Assembly: GCA_951812715.1 (NCBI GenBank)
Contig: OX638323.1
Span: 3,142,577-3,206,576, forward strand
DNA: 64,000 nucleotides
Source of the DNA: an uncultured Pseudohongiella sp.
GTDB taxonomy: Bacteria; Pseudomonadota; Gammaproteobacteria; Pseudomonadales; Pseudohongiellaceae
Direction of reading: 5' to 3'
Shown: positions 44,972-53,277 of the stretch, piece after piece
Layout of the letters: each line of letters begins with the position of its first letter
Numbering within the stretch: the first letter of the stretch is position 1
The notes under the pieces: generated by a model
What the model saw: only the letters and a program-made list of their open reading frames with translations
What the model was told of the DNA's origin: nothing
Databases searched by the model: none
Made by a program: the position numbers and the translations under genes

Positions 44972-46381
44972 TCAGGTGAATATCCGGCCCGGATTGAGGA
45001 TCCCCCTGGGGTCCATGTTCTGCTTCAGATTGCGCATCAGCGCGATTTCGTTTCCGCCGCGGCTATAAGGGAGAAACGGGCGTTTCATGATGCCGATGCC
45101 ATGTTCGGCCGATACCGATCCTTTCAGTTCCTGGATGAGGCCGTAGATTACTTCGTCGATCCGCAAATGCAAGGCGCGGGTTTCCGGCCCCACGTTGATG
45201 ACGATATGCAGATTGCCGTCGCCGATATGGCCGAACAGGCCGAGAATCGCATCGGGCCATCGTTGCCGCAACCGGCGTTCGACTTCATCGCCGAAATAGC
45301 TCATGTCGGCCACATTCAGGCTGACGTCATAGGTGTGCAGGTAGCCGACGCCCGGGGCGATTTCGGCGGCGGCGTCGCGCACGGTCCACAGCTTCTTGAT
45401 CTTGGCGGGAGAATCGGCGACCACGACATCTTCGATCAGGCCCTTGCGATTGGCCTCGTCGAGCATGTCGAGGAACAAATCGCTATCGGTTGCCTCATCC
45501 GAACCCATGCTTTCGACCAGCACGTAGAAGGCGTGATTATTCGGCAATGGCGCGCTGGCATGGGGCACATGGGCGTCTACCAGTTGGTAGGTATTGCGCC
45601 AGAGCACCTCGAAAGCGCTCAGATTGGCGCCGAGCCGGGCCTGGGCGTGGACCAGCAGGTCGGCGACCTGCCGAAACGAGGGCAGGCCGCACATGGCCAC
45701 GGCCTGGCTTGCCGGCCGGGGGAAGAGTTTCAGCACGGCTCGGGTGATAACCCCCAATGTGCCTTCGCTGCCGATGAACAGTTGCTTGATGTCGTAGCCG
45801 GTATTGTTCTTGCGTAATTTATGCAGATTGTCGATGACCGTGCCGTCGGCGAGCACTGCTTCAAGGCCGACGGTAAGGTCCCGGGTCATGCCATAGCGGA
45901 TCACCCGGTTGCCGCCGGCATTGGTGGAGAGATTGCCGCCGATGGTGCAACTGCCGCGAGCGCCCAGATCGAGGGGAAACAGCAGTCCCTGCTCGTCGAC
46001 CCGTTCCTGGATCACCTGCAGCGGCACGCCGGCCTCGACGGTGATCGTGCTGGTGTAGGGGTCGAGTTCCACCACCTTGTTCATCCGTTCCAGGCTTAGG
46101 CAAATCTCGTTTGCCAATGGCGCGGCGCCGGAAACCAGGCCGGTCATGCCGCCCTGGGGCGCTACCGGCTGCCCGGCGTCGTGGCAAAGCGCGAGGATCG
46201 CCGAAACTTCTTCGGTCGAAGCGGGGCGCAGCAGCAAAGGCGGGCGGATGGCCCGGTCCTCCATCAGGTCCTGAAAGTTCTTCGGCTCGATATCGTCGCC
46301 TTCCCGGTAGCCGGCGGGTCCGACGATTTCCTTCAGCCGATCGAACAGGTTCGGTTGAGCGGAAACGGCTTGCGAGGTCAT
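44972..46381 (-). CDS. FAD-linked D-2-hydroxyacid dehydrogenase (GlcD/DLD type)
   Basis: 469 residues from ATG 46381. The FAD-binding type 4 (PCMH) domain is clear: LLLRPASTEEVSAILALCHD, VAPQGGMTGLVSGAAPL, GARGSCTIGGNLSTNAGGNRVIRYG and GSEGTLGVITRAVLKLFPRP. The C-terminal FAD-linked oxidase domain has LFGHIGDGNLHIVI and GSVSAEHGIGIMKR. This fits glycolate, D-lactate or D-2-hydroxyglutarate dehydrogenase. It is the first gene of the minus-strand unit with the SDR and nitroreductase. Confidence 0.92.
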   Translation of the reverse strand: MTSQAVSAQPNLFDRLKEIVGPAGYREGDDIEPKNFQDLMEDRAIRPPLLLRPASTEEVSAILALCHDAGQPVAPQGGMTGLVSGAAPLANEICLSLERMNKVVELDPYTSTITVEAGVPLQVIQERVDEQGLLFPLDLGARGSCTIGGNLSTNAGGNRVIRYGMTRDLTVGLEAVLADGTVIDNLHKLRKNNTGYDIKQLFIGSEGTLGVITRAVLKLFPRPASQAVAMCGLPSFRQVADLLVHAQARLGANLSAFEVLWRNTYQLVDAHVPHASAPLPNNHAFYVLVESMGSDEATDSDLFLDMLDEANRKGLIEDVVVADSPAKIKKLWTVRDAAAEIAPGVGYLHTYDVSLNVADMSYFGDEVERRLRQRWPDAILGLFGHIGDGNLHIVINVGPETRALHLRIDEVIYGLIQELKGSVSAEHGIGIMKRPFLPYSRGGNEIALMRNLKQNMDPRGILNPGRIFT

Positions 46382-46552
46382 GATCAGGCCAGGTTCAACG
46401 GGCGGACGCGAATGGTAGCACATGGCGGCCGCGGCCATTCCGCGCGATCGAGTTCGCGTTTTCGGCACTAAACCAGGTTCTTTATCAGTCGAATACGATA
46501 AGACTACAAGGACATGCGCCCGCTCGTCCCAAAGCTGGAGCGTCCCGCGCCG

Positions 46553-47323
46553 TCAGCGCGTCTTCTGCACGACGAGGGTTTTCGGCCGGCGCTCTTGCGC
46601 GGTTCGGAATAGTGAAAAGCTCTGGTTGACAAAGTTTACCGCGCCGGAAATGTGTTCCAGGTAAGCTTCGAGCGCCGGTGTCCGTTCGGCTTCGACCAAC
46701 TGGACGGCGCGGTCCTGGGGCGTGGTCTCGAACTGGCAGTAGTACAGTGGCTGACCGCGAGAAAGCTGCAGTTCCTTGTCAACGTCGTGCCACTCGAACG
46801 CCCATATCAGTGGCCGCGGCCAGACATCGATCGGAAAGCGGCCGCCGAATATCGTGCCGGGCCAGGGCTGCGCGCCATAATGCATGAACGGCGCGATCTG
46901 GCTCACGTAGACCGGTTCGTCAGCGATGAACACGTAAGGCAGGTTCAACTGAATGGTGGGCCGATCCGGGTAGCGCCATTCCTCTTCGGTCGTGACATGA
47001 AGCAGCTTGGCTAGCTTCGCTGTACGAACTGGCGAATCGGCGCCCAACAGGTTGCGGAGACCCGGCTTGCCATCCTTGCCCCGGGTGAAGGCGAGACGCA
47101 GGTCGAACGGGCATTTCACCTCGAAATATCGACTTTCCAGATTGAGAATCGCGGGGCATCGCGCTGCCGACTTGGCATGGCGCCGTCGCGTTTCAGTTGA
47201 GCGAACCCGGGTTGGCGCGGGATAGACCACGCCGCCGCGCTCTTCGATCAGAAACCAGCCGATCTTGACTGGACCAGACTTGGACCCGGTTTCGGGCATT
47301 TCATGGGTGATGCGAATATCCAT
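46553..47323 (-). CDS. Conserved protein of unknown function
   Basis: 256 residues from ATG 47323. No domain is recognised. It has no signal peptide and appears cytosolic; visible features are ILNLESRYFEVKCPFDLRL, aromatic-rich RPLIWAFEWHDVDKEL and PFMHYGAQPWPGTIFGG. Codon use matches the neighbours. It lies alone between the FAD oxidase and the cupin, on the minus strand. Confidence 0.65.
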   Translation of the reverse strand: MDIRITHEMPETGSKSGPVKIGWFLIEERGGVVYPAPTRVRSTETRRRHAKSAARCPAILNLESRYFEVKCPFDLRLAFTRGKDGKPGLRNLLGADSPVRTAKLAKLLHVTTEEEWRYPDRPTIQLNLPYVFIADEPVYVSQIAPFMHYGAQPWPGTIFGGRFPIDVWPRPLIWAFEWHDVDKELQLSRGQPLYYCQFETTPQDRAVQLVEAERTPALEAYLEHISGAVNFVNQSFSLFRTAQERRPKTLVVQKTR

Positions 47324-47669
47324 GGCGCATGCTATTCCGGACGCAATTGCCAAGTCAATTTCAAATCCCGCTAGACTCCTCGACAACAGAACGGTCTATT
47401 TGCGCAGCCGCTGCCGGACTCCACAAAGCGAGCTTCGCCGATTGGTTGCATTTTTCGCGGCCCGAATCAATTGCCGCCGTGACGCCAACCAGATTTCGCA
47501 TGCAACCGGACCGGCGCTTGGGCGAATGCGCCAGGCCGCGGCCTCGCGTCCAGATCTCGTATTGAGCCGCTGACAGGTCGGGAAAGCGCCAAGATAGCGT
47601 CGAAAAGCGCCTCGAGTTCGGCGCGGTCACATGGAATACCGCGGCTATCGAACTTGCGCGGAAAGCCAC
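47324..47669. other. 346-base spacer without a supported gene
   Basis: A minus-strand frame from 47673 (an ATGA overlap with the cupin stop) runs 68 codons to 47467 and could be translated by coupling, but the peptide resembles nothing known. No repeat or terminator with a T-run is evident. Confidence 0.4.
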
Positions 47670-48233
47670 TCATTCCAGCGAGGGATGGGCATATCCCGCC
47701 GGCAATACCTGTTCATGATCGACGCGGATGCTGAGATATGTGATCTGTTCCTGGATATGGCGGAATCCATGGGGTACGCCGGCGGGAATGACGACAATAT
47801 CGCCGGCCGCGACAGCTTGTTCCTGTCCATTGGTTACCGTGCGCCTACCGCTTGGACCGATCAGTTCCCGCACGGCAGCGACGTCCGCGGGAAATTCCAT
47901 CGCATCCGACTCATCGCCGCCGGTTACGAGAATGCCGGATCCGGAAAGTATGTAATACACCTCGGTCACCCGATGATGCAGGATCGCGGTCACTTCCTCG
48001 CCTTCGGTGCGCGCGCCCACGCGGCGCAGAATGCCGATCGCCACGTTGAGATCGTCGCCGATATCGACGACCCTGATTTGTTGATCGATGGTATCGCCGA
48101 GGTTCTCGAACACCGTCATGATCTCAGCGTAGGGAACATGGGTGGCATTGTCCGGCGACTGCGCCAACGAGCCGGCCGACAGGGTCCAGGTCAAGATCGC
48201 GCCGGCCAAGAGATTAACTGGTGTTAACTTCAT
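47670..48233 (-). CDS. Secreted cupin-domain protein
   Basis: 187 residues from ATG 48233 with AAGGAGC upstream; signal peptide LLAGAILTWTLSAGSLAQS. A single cupin barrel is indicated by AILHHRVTEVYYILSGSGILVTGG (metal ligands HH...E) and GDIVVIPAGVPHGFRHI (second motif with His). A metal-binding enzyme or sensor in the periplasm is likely; the substrate is unknown. It diverges from the NHL gene at 48403. Confidence 0.85.
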   Translation of the reverse strand: MKLTPVNLLAGAILTWTLSAGSLAQSPDNATHVPYAEIMTVFENLGDTIDQQIRVVDIGDDLNVAIGILRRVGARTEGEEVTAILHHRVTEVYYILSGSGILVTGGDESDAMEFPADVAAVRELIGPSGRRTVTNGQEQAVAAGDIVVIPAGVPHGFRHIQEQITYLSIRVDHEQVLPAGYAHPSLE

Positions 48234-48402
48234 TTTTGCTGCTCCTTCATCGTGGTTCGCCCAAGCAATGAATTTCCGACGGGGCAAATCTGGTTGTCCG
48301 GCTATTCTACCTATAAATACGCGCGGCCATGGCATCTCGACATTTGCCCGCAATGGATATACGTTCAATGATCGGTAGTCTTGCTATCGCGGAGCTTATC
48401 TC

Positions 48403-49500
48403 ATGACCAGAAGAGCGAGAAAGATAATTACCCAGGGTTTCGGACTATTGCTGACCCTGTCTCTTACGGCTGCTGAAATAAACGCTCAATCGGGGCGCAA
48501 TCCCTATCGCCCGGCGGACGGGCTGCAGGCCGGTAGCGGCCCCGGCCTCATCGGCGAGCCCTGGGCGAAATTGCCAGGTGGAAGAGCGATGGGATCGCCG
48601 GGCGGTGTAAATATCGACAACGATGGCGAACATCTGTGGGCGATCATTCGTTGCGGCGACGACGGCACTCCGCGCGGCAGCCAGACCTATTGCGACGAAT
48701 CCGCTCTCGATCCCATCCTTAAGTTCGATCCCGACGGCAATGTCGTCACCGAATTTGGCAGCCGCATGTTTGCCTGGCCGCATGGATTGCACGTCGACAA
48801 TGACGGTAATGTCTGGGTGACCGAGGCGGGCAGCGGCGAATCGCCGTCGGGACAGCCTTTTGGCCATCAGGTGTTCAAGTTCTCGCCCACCGGAGATCTG
48901 CTCATGACTTTGGGCGAGGCCGGTGTGTCGGGAGACGGTCCTTACCGTTTCACCAACCCCAGCGATATCGTGACCGCGCCGAACGGGGATATTTTTGTCG
49001 CCGACGGCCACAACAACAACGGCAACAACCGCATAGTGAAGTATTCGAGCGACGGCGAGTTCATCATGGATTTCGCCGAAACGGGCTATGGCCCCGGGCA
49101 GTTACTCGGCCCCCACGCGCTGGCGATGGCTCCCGACGGGCGCATATTCGTTGCCGACCGCGGCAACAAGCGCCTCTCGATTTTCGACCAGGAAGGCAAT
49201 TTCCTTTCCGTCTGGACCCAGTTCGGCATGCCGAGCGACATCTGGATCACGGACGACGGCACGATTTTCGTCGCCGACTCCGAATCCGACATGACCCAGA
49301 ATCCCGGCTGGGAAAAGGGTATCCGTATTGGCGATGTGGAAACGGCCTGGGTCGAATATTTCATCCTGGACACCGGCGACAATCCACCGATCACCCAGGG
49401 AGGAAGCGGAGCCGAATCGATCACGGTCGATCGCCACGGCAGTATTTTCGCCGGGGAGCCTCGCCCCCAACGCTTGCGGAAATACCTCAAGGTTCGCTGA
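48403..49500 (+). CDS. Secreted NHL-repeat (six-bladed propeller) protein, paralogue of 24294-25415
   Basis: 365 residues with a signal peptide (GFGLLLTLSLTAAEINAQS). Blades with the NHL pattern: HGLHVDNDGNVWVTEAGSG, SDIVTAPNGDIFVADGHNNNGNN, HALAMAPDGRIFVADRGNKRLSI and ESITVDRHGSIFAGEPRP. Blade order and the preceding motif (WAKLPGGRAMGS versus WGDLPAGRQWGS) show paralogy with the 24294 gene. The 3' end abuts a 135-bp tandem array. Function is unknown. Confidence 0.85.
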   Translation: MTRRARKIITQGFGLLLTLSLTAAEINAQSGRNPYRPADGLQAGSGPGLIGEPWAKLPGGRAMGSPGGVNIDNDGEHLWAIIRCGDDGTPRGSQTYCDESALDPILKFDPDGNVVTEFGSRMFAWPHGLHVDNDGNVWVTEAGSGESPSGQPFGHQVFKFSPTGDLLMTLGEAGVSGDGPYRFTNPSDIVTAPNGDIFVADGHNNNGNNRIVKYSSDGEFIMDFAETGYGPGQLLGPHALAMAPDGRIFVADRGNKRLSIFDQEGNFLSVWTQFGMPSDIWITDDGTIFVADSESDMTQNPGWEKGIRIGDVETAWVEYFILDTGDNPPITQGGSGAESITVDRHGSIFAGEPRPQRLRKYLKVR

Positions 49501-49510
49501 GTGAGGAGCG

Positions 49511-50074
49511 GTCGGCGAAGCCGACAAGAAGCGCAGCTTCTTGAGGTTCGAACGGCTCGACAAGGATGTCGAGACCAGAGCTGATCGAAGCTCAAAACTT
49601 AGCGCCAGGGAAGGCATGAATGAAGCGTGAGCATGCAAGCATCCGGTCGGCGAAGCCGACAAGAAGCGCAGCTTCTTGAGGTCCGAACGGCTCGACAAGG
49701 ATGTCGAGACCAGAGCTGATCGAAGCTCAAAACTTAGCGCCAGGGAAGGCATGAATGAAGCGTGAGCATGCAAGCATCCGGTCGACGAAGCCGACAAGAA
49801 GCGCAGCTTCTTGAGGTCCGAACGGCTCGACAAGGATGTCGAGACCAGAGCTGATCGAAGCTCAAAACTTAGCGCCAGGGAAGGCATGAATGAAGCGTGA
49901 GCATGCAAGCATCCGGTCGGCGAAGCCGACAAGAAGCGCAGCTTCTTGAGGTCCGAACGGCTCGACAAGGATGTCGAGATCAGAGCTGATCGAAGCTCAA
50001 AACTTAGCGCCAGGGAAGGCATGAATGAAGCGTGAGCATGCAAGCATCCGGTCGGCGAAGCCGACAAGAAGCGC
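49511..50074. repeat. 135-bp tandem array, four units plus a 24-base partial unit
   Basis: Units begin at 49511, 49646, 49781 and 49916, with a partial copy from 50051. They differ at only a few bases. Each unit holds four short inverted repeats: GTCGGC-GAA-GCCGAC, AAGAAGC-GCA-GCTTCTT, CTCGACA-AGGA-TGTCGAG and GAGCT-GATCGA-AGCTC. The period is divisible by three, which keeps a minus-strand frame open across it; that frame is taken as a by-product. Confidence 0.95.
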
Positions 50075-50085
50075 GGAATCCCAAG

Positions 50086-51078
50086 ATGCCCAAGCCACTT
50101 CTTCTCATCCTGATCGCCATTGCCTGCCCAGTGCTCAGCCTGGCGCAGCAGTCATCGGCTTACCGCGCCCCGCGAACTGAATACGGCGTGCCGGATTTGC
50201 AGGGATATTGGCACAAGCGCTTTGCCACACCAGTTGAACGCCCCATAGAGCTGGGAAACCAGAGAGCCTATACCGAAGCGGAAGCGGCGGAATTTGAGCG
50301 AGAGCGAACGGAATCGCGAACCAATCGCGAGTCGCCGGTGGCGCCGGACCGGGGTCCGCCTCCAGTTGGCGGCGACATCGAGTTTCGTACGGATCTGAAT
50401 TTTCTGCCGGACCTGCCGGTTTCTGTTGCGAGGATCAACGGTGAACGGCGCACTTCGCTGATCATCGAGCCCGAAAACGGCCGCTTTCCGTTACAGCCGG
50501 AAAGCGCCGAACTCGGCAGGCGCTACCGGGAAATCATGAACAACAATTTCGACGGACCGGAAACCCGCCCGCCGGGAGAGCGCTGCCTGCATCTCGGGCC
50601 GCCGCTGCCGACCATGACCAACTTCGACGGCACGCATATTCAGATCGTGCAGACCGAAGACTATGTGATTTTGTTGAGTGAGGAAGCGATTCAACTGCGG
50701 ATCATCAAGTTGAACAAGGAACACCCGGACTTGCCGATTCGCAGGTGGATGGGAGACTCGGTTGGGCATTGGGAAGGAGAAACTCTGGTAGTCCATACCA
50801 ATAACTTCCGCCTGGAACAAAGCTTCAGCCAGATCGCCGCTTCGGAAGTCTTTGAAGTTACGGAACGCATAACCGCAGTTTCAGAAAACGAACTGCTTTA
50901 TGCCTACACCATTGTAGATCCGGTAACGTACACGGAACCCGTGGTAGCGGAATTGCCTTTCCAGAGGATGCCGCCAGGGCAGATTCTCTATGAATCGGAA
51001 TGCCACGAAGGCAACCGGGCGGTGCGGGATATTCTGGCCGGCGCCAGGCGGCAGGAACTCGACGCGCTATTCCGGTAG
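50086..51078 (+). CDS. Secreted protein of unknown function
   Basis: 330 residues from ATG 50086; a longer frame would start in the tandem array and is rejected. Signal peptide KPLLLILIAIACPVLSLAQQ. Recognisable blocks are RTEYGVPDLQGYW near the N-terminus and RRWMGDSVGHWEGETLVVHT in the middle, the pattern of a widespread uncharacterised secreted family of soil and marine bacteria. Its last ~145 codons occur again at 59263-59711. Catalytic residues are not evident. Confidence 0.75.
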   Translation: MPKPLLLILIAIACPVLSLAQQSSAYRAPRTEYGVPDLQGYWHKRFATPVERPIELGNQRAYTEAEAAEFERERTESRTNRESPVAPDRGPPPVGGDIEFRTDLNFLPDLPVSVARINGERRTSLIIEPENGRFPLQPESAELGRRYREIMNNNFDGPETRPPGERCLHLGPPLPTMTNFDGTHIQIVQTEDYVILLSEEAIQLRIIKLNKEHPDLPIRRWMGDSVGHWEGETLVVHTNNFRLEQSFSQIAASEVFEVTERITAVSENELLYAYTIVDPVTYTEPVVAELPFQRMPPGQILYESECHEGNRAVRDILAGARRQELDALFR

Positions 51079-51089
51079 CACTGGGGCGA
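50641..51089 (+). repeat. 449-bp direct repeat, left copy
   Basis: The 3' part of the 50086-51078 gene and 11 following bases. The right copy is at 59263-59711 in the same orientation and of the same length. Bases 50767-51026 are identical to 59389-59648; the outer parts differ at scattered positions. Confidence 0.93.
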
Positions 51090-51258
51090 TCGTCTGCTCG
51101 CAGCATCCACGGTGACAAAGTTTCGATTCTGGGAATCAAGACTCGAAAACGGTGTTGTGGACCTGTTTAAAAGACTTATTTTGCCGTCAAAAAATTCTTA
51201 TCTCATTGAAATATAAAGACAAATAAATTTTGGCATGTAAAGTGTATGAGGTCTTTAT

Positions 51259-52515
51259 ATGGATATTGTAAAAAATACCACCAAAAAACCTGATCGAAAG
51301 AAGTATTGGCTTTTGGGACTCGTGGGATTGATTGTAGCTTTGGTGATCGTTTTCACCAGTCGTTTCCAAAATGTAACCTATGTTGCCAATGCATCCAGCA
51401 TTCTAATCAATTCTGTCCAGCGAGGAGACCTACAGGTCACAGTAGATGGTTATGGGAAGCTGACTCCTGGCGATATCGCAGTAATTGGTGCTGCATCAGA
51501 CGGACAAGTCCGTGAAGTGAGAGTCAGGGCTGGTGACACTGTTCAAGTAGGTGATGTGCTCCTTACACTGGGAAATTACCAGCTCGTTCAAGAGCAGCAG
51601 GAATTAAAGCTGGAGGTCTCCGCATTAACTGCTGATCACAGTGTAAATAGGATTACCCGTGAGTCTGAGTTACTTGATTTGACAACTGAAGCGGCTAATG
51701 CCGAGATCGATTACCGAGATGTAAAGTTGACTCTAGATGCACAGGAAGAACTTTTTTCCGCCGGAAAGCCTATCGTATCGAGAATCGAATACGAAAGAAC
51801 CATGCTTACAGCGCAGAAGTACCATCAGAGATGGGAAATGCAACAAGATCGTGTCAGCAAATATCGAGAAGTCATGGAAGCTGCAGATAATGCTGAAAAT
51901 GCTAGATTGGGACAGGCTATCGGCAACCTCGAAAGGGTCAATACACAAGTGAAAAATCTATCGATCAAGGCCTCAGTAGGTGGGATTACTCAGGAAATGT
52001 CATTTAGTCCAGGTCAACAGATTAGGCAGGGAGATGTTGTTACGCGAATCGCAAGGCCTGGTGATCTTGTTGCTGAAATAAAAATTCAAGAATTGCAGGT
52101 TAATAATATTGAGCCTGGAATGCCAGCGATAATAAATACGCGAAATAGTCAAATTAAGGCGCAAGTTACCAGAATTGACCCTGCGGTTATCGATGGAACT
52201 GTCTTAGTAGAGCTGGAAATATTGGATCGGCTTCCGCGTGAAGCTAGACCAGATTTGAATATTGATGCGGTTATCGAGGTGGCCCATGTGCCAGATACTA
52301 TGTTCATTAGACGGCCAGTTTTTGCAGAATCCTTTACCAGTGGCCCGCTATACGTGCTAAATGATCAAGGTGATATAGCTAATCGAAGAGTGGTACAATT
52401 TGGACAAGCATCAAGTAGTTTAATTGAAATTATGGAGGGTCTAGAAGTTGGAGATAGAGTTATCACATCGGATCCTACTGATTGGCTGAGCCACGAAAGA
52501 ATACTAGTCAGGTAA
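51259..52515 (+). CDS. HlyD/MacA-like periplasmic adaptor protein
   Basis: 418 residues. One N-terminal membrane helix (YWLLGLVGLIVALVIVFTS), then a biotinyl-lipoyl-like half (AASDGQVREVRVRAGDTVQVGDVLLTL), a long coiled-coil (about residues 105-225), the second half-motif (SVGGITQEMSFSPGQQIRQGDVV) and beta-barrel/membrane-proximal domains. It would link an inner-membrane ABC unit to an outer-membrane channel. The ATG has GAGG eight bases upstream. The ATPase follows after 12 bases. No outer-membrane factor is encoded in the island. Confidence 0.87.
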   Translation: MDIVKNTTKKPDRKKYWLLGLVGLIVALVIVFTSRFQNVTYVANASSILINSVQRGDLQVTVDGYGKLTPGDIAVIGAASDGQVREVRVRAGDTVQVGDVLLTLGNYQLVQEQQELKLEVSALTADHSVNRITRESELLDLTTEAANAEIDYRDVKLTLDAQEELFSAGKPIVSRIEYERTMLTAQKYHQRWEMQQDRVSKYREVMEAADNAENARLGQAIGNLERVNTQVKNLSIKASVGGITQEMSFSPGQQIRQGDVVTRIARPGDLVAEIKIQELQVNNIEPGMPAIINTRNSQIKAQVTRIDPAVIDGTVLVELEILDRLPREARPDLNIDAVIEVAHVPDTMFIRRPVFAESFTSGPLYVLNDQGDIANRRVVQFGQASSSLIEIMEGLEVGDRVITSDPTDWLSHERILVR

Positions 52516-52527
52516 AGGGGAATAACA

Positions 52528-53262
52528 ATGGAAGGTGTAGTTGGTGCAGATGCAAGGCCAGAGCAGGGGAAAATCATTGAACTAGGTTCGTTGTCAAAGG
52601 TTTATTCTGGTGAAAATTTAGAGACTCATGCTCTTCACAAGATCAATTTGACGATAGAAGAGGGGGAGTATGTATCAATTGCAGGACAGTCTGGATGTGG
52701 GAAATCTACCTTGCTATCGATTATTGGGCTGCTTGATGTATGCTCTTCAGGTTCTTACTACTTGGCAGGGCATAATGCCTCTAGTCTGAACAAGTCAGAG
52801 CGTGCACGTCTTAGAAATGAAGAGATTGGGTTTGTATTTCAATCGTTTAATCTAATCAGCGATTTGACCGTATACGAAAATGTCGAGCTTCCATTGACGT
52901 ATCGTAATAATTTAAAAAAATCGGAAGCCGATTGTATGGTCAAAGCATCACTCGAAGTCGTAGGGTTAAGTAATCGGCTTGATCATTTTCCCTCACAACT
53001 TTCTGGTGGCCAGCAACAGCGTGTGGCAGTAGCAAGAGCCATAGCTGGCAGCCCTTCGATAATTCTTGCTGATGAGCCCTGTGGAAATCTCGATTCAAAA
53101 AACGCAGGGTCAATTATGACCTTAATGGAAAGCTTGAATGAGAATGGCACAACTATTTGTATGGTTACACACGATCCCGAGTCAGCAAAACGAGCAAAAA
53201 GATATGTGGAATTATTCGACGGCCAGATAGTAACTGATGATGTCCTAAGAGAGACTATCTAA
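52528..53262 (+). CDS. ABC transporter ATP-binding protein, MacB/LolD type
   Basis: 244 residues. Walker A is GQSGCGKS (53-60), Q-loop VFQSFNLI (Gln ~105), signature LSGGQQQR (158-165) and Walker B IILADEP (178-184). The SDLTVYENVELPL segment and short length place it with MacB/LolD-type ATPases that energise FtsX-type permeases. An N-terminal extension of ~17 residues precedes the domain. GGGG seven bases upstream of the ATG serves as ribosome-binding site. Confidence 0.92.
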   Translation: MEGVVGADARPEQGKIIELGSLSKVYSGENLETHALHKINLTIEEGEYVSIAGQSGCGKSTLLSIIGLLDVCSSGSYYLAGHNASSLNKSERARLRNEEIGFVFQSFNLISDLTVYENVELPLTYRNNLKKSEADCMVKASLEVVGLSNRLDHFPSQLSGGQQQRVAVARAIAGSPSIILADEPCGNLDSKNAGSIMTLMESLNENGTTICMVTHDPESAKRAKRYVELFDGQIVTDDVLRETI

Positions 53263-53277
53263 TTGGCAGGTGCAGAT

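Noticed and set aside
49102..50067. Minus-strand 321-codon frame across the 135-bp array
   Set aside because: It is open only because the unit length is a multiple of three; the 45-residue repeats resemble no protein and the frame runs antisense into the NHL gene.
49511..50074. CRISPR array
   Set aside because: The units are contiguous with no variable spacers and no cas genes nearby.
51229..51246. Sigma-54-like sequence TTTGGCATGTAAAGTGTA before the adaptor gene
   Set aside because: The -12 part is poor, and a start about 12 bases downstream would remove the adaptor's GAGG ribosome-binding site.
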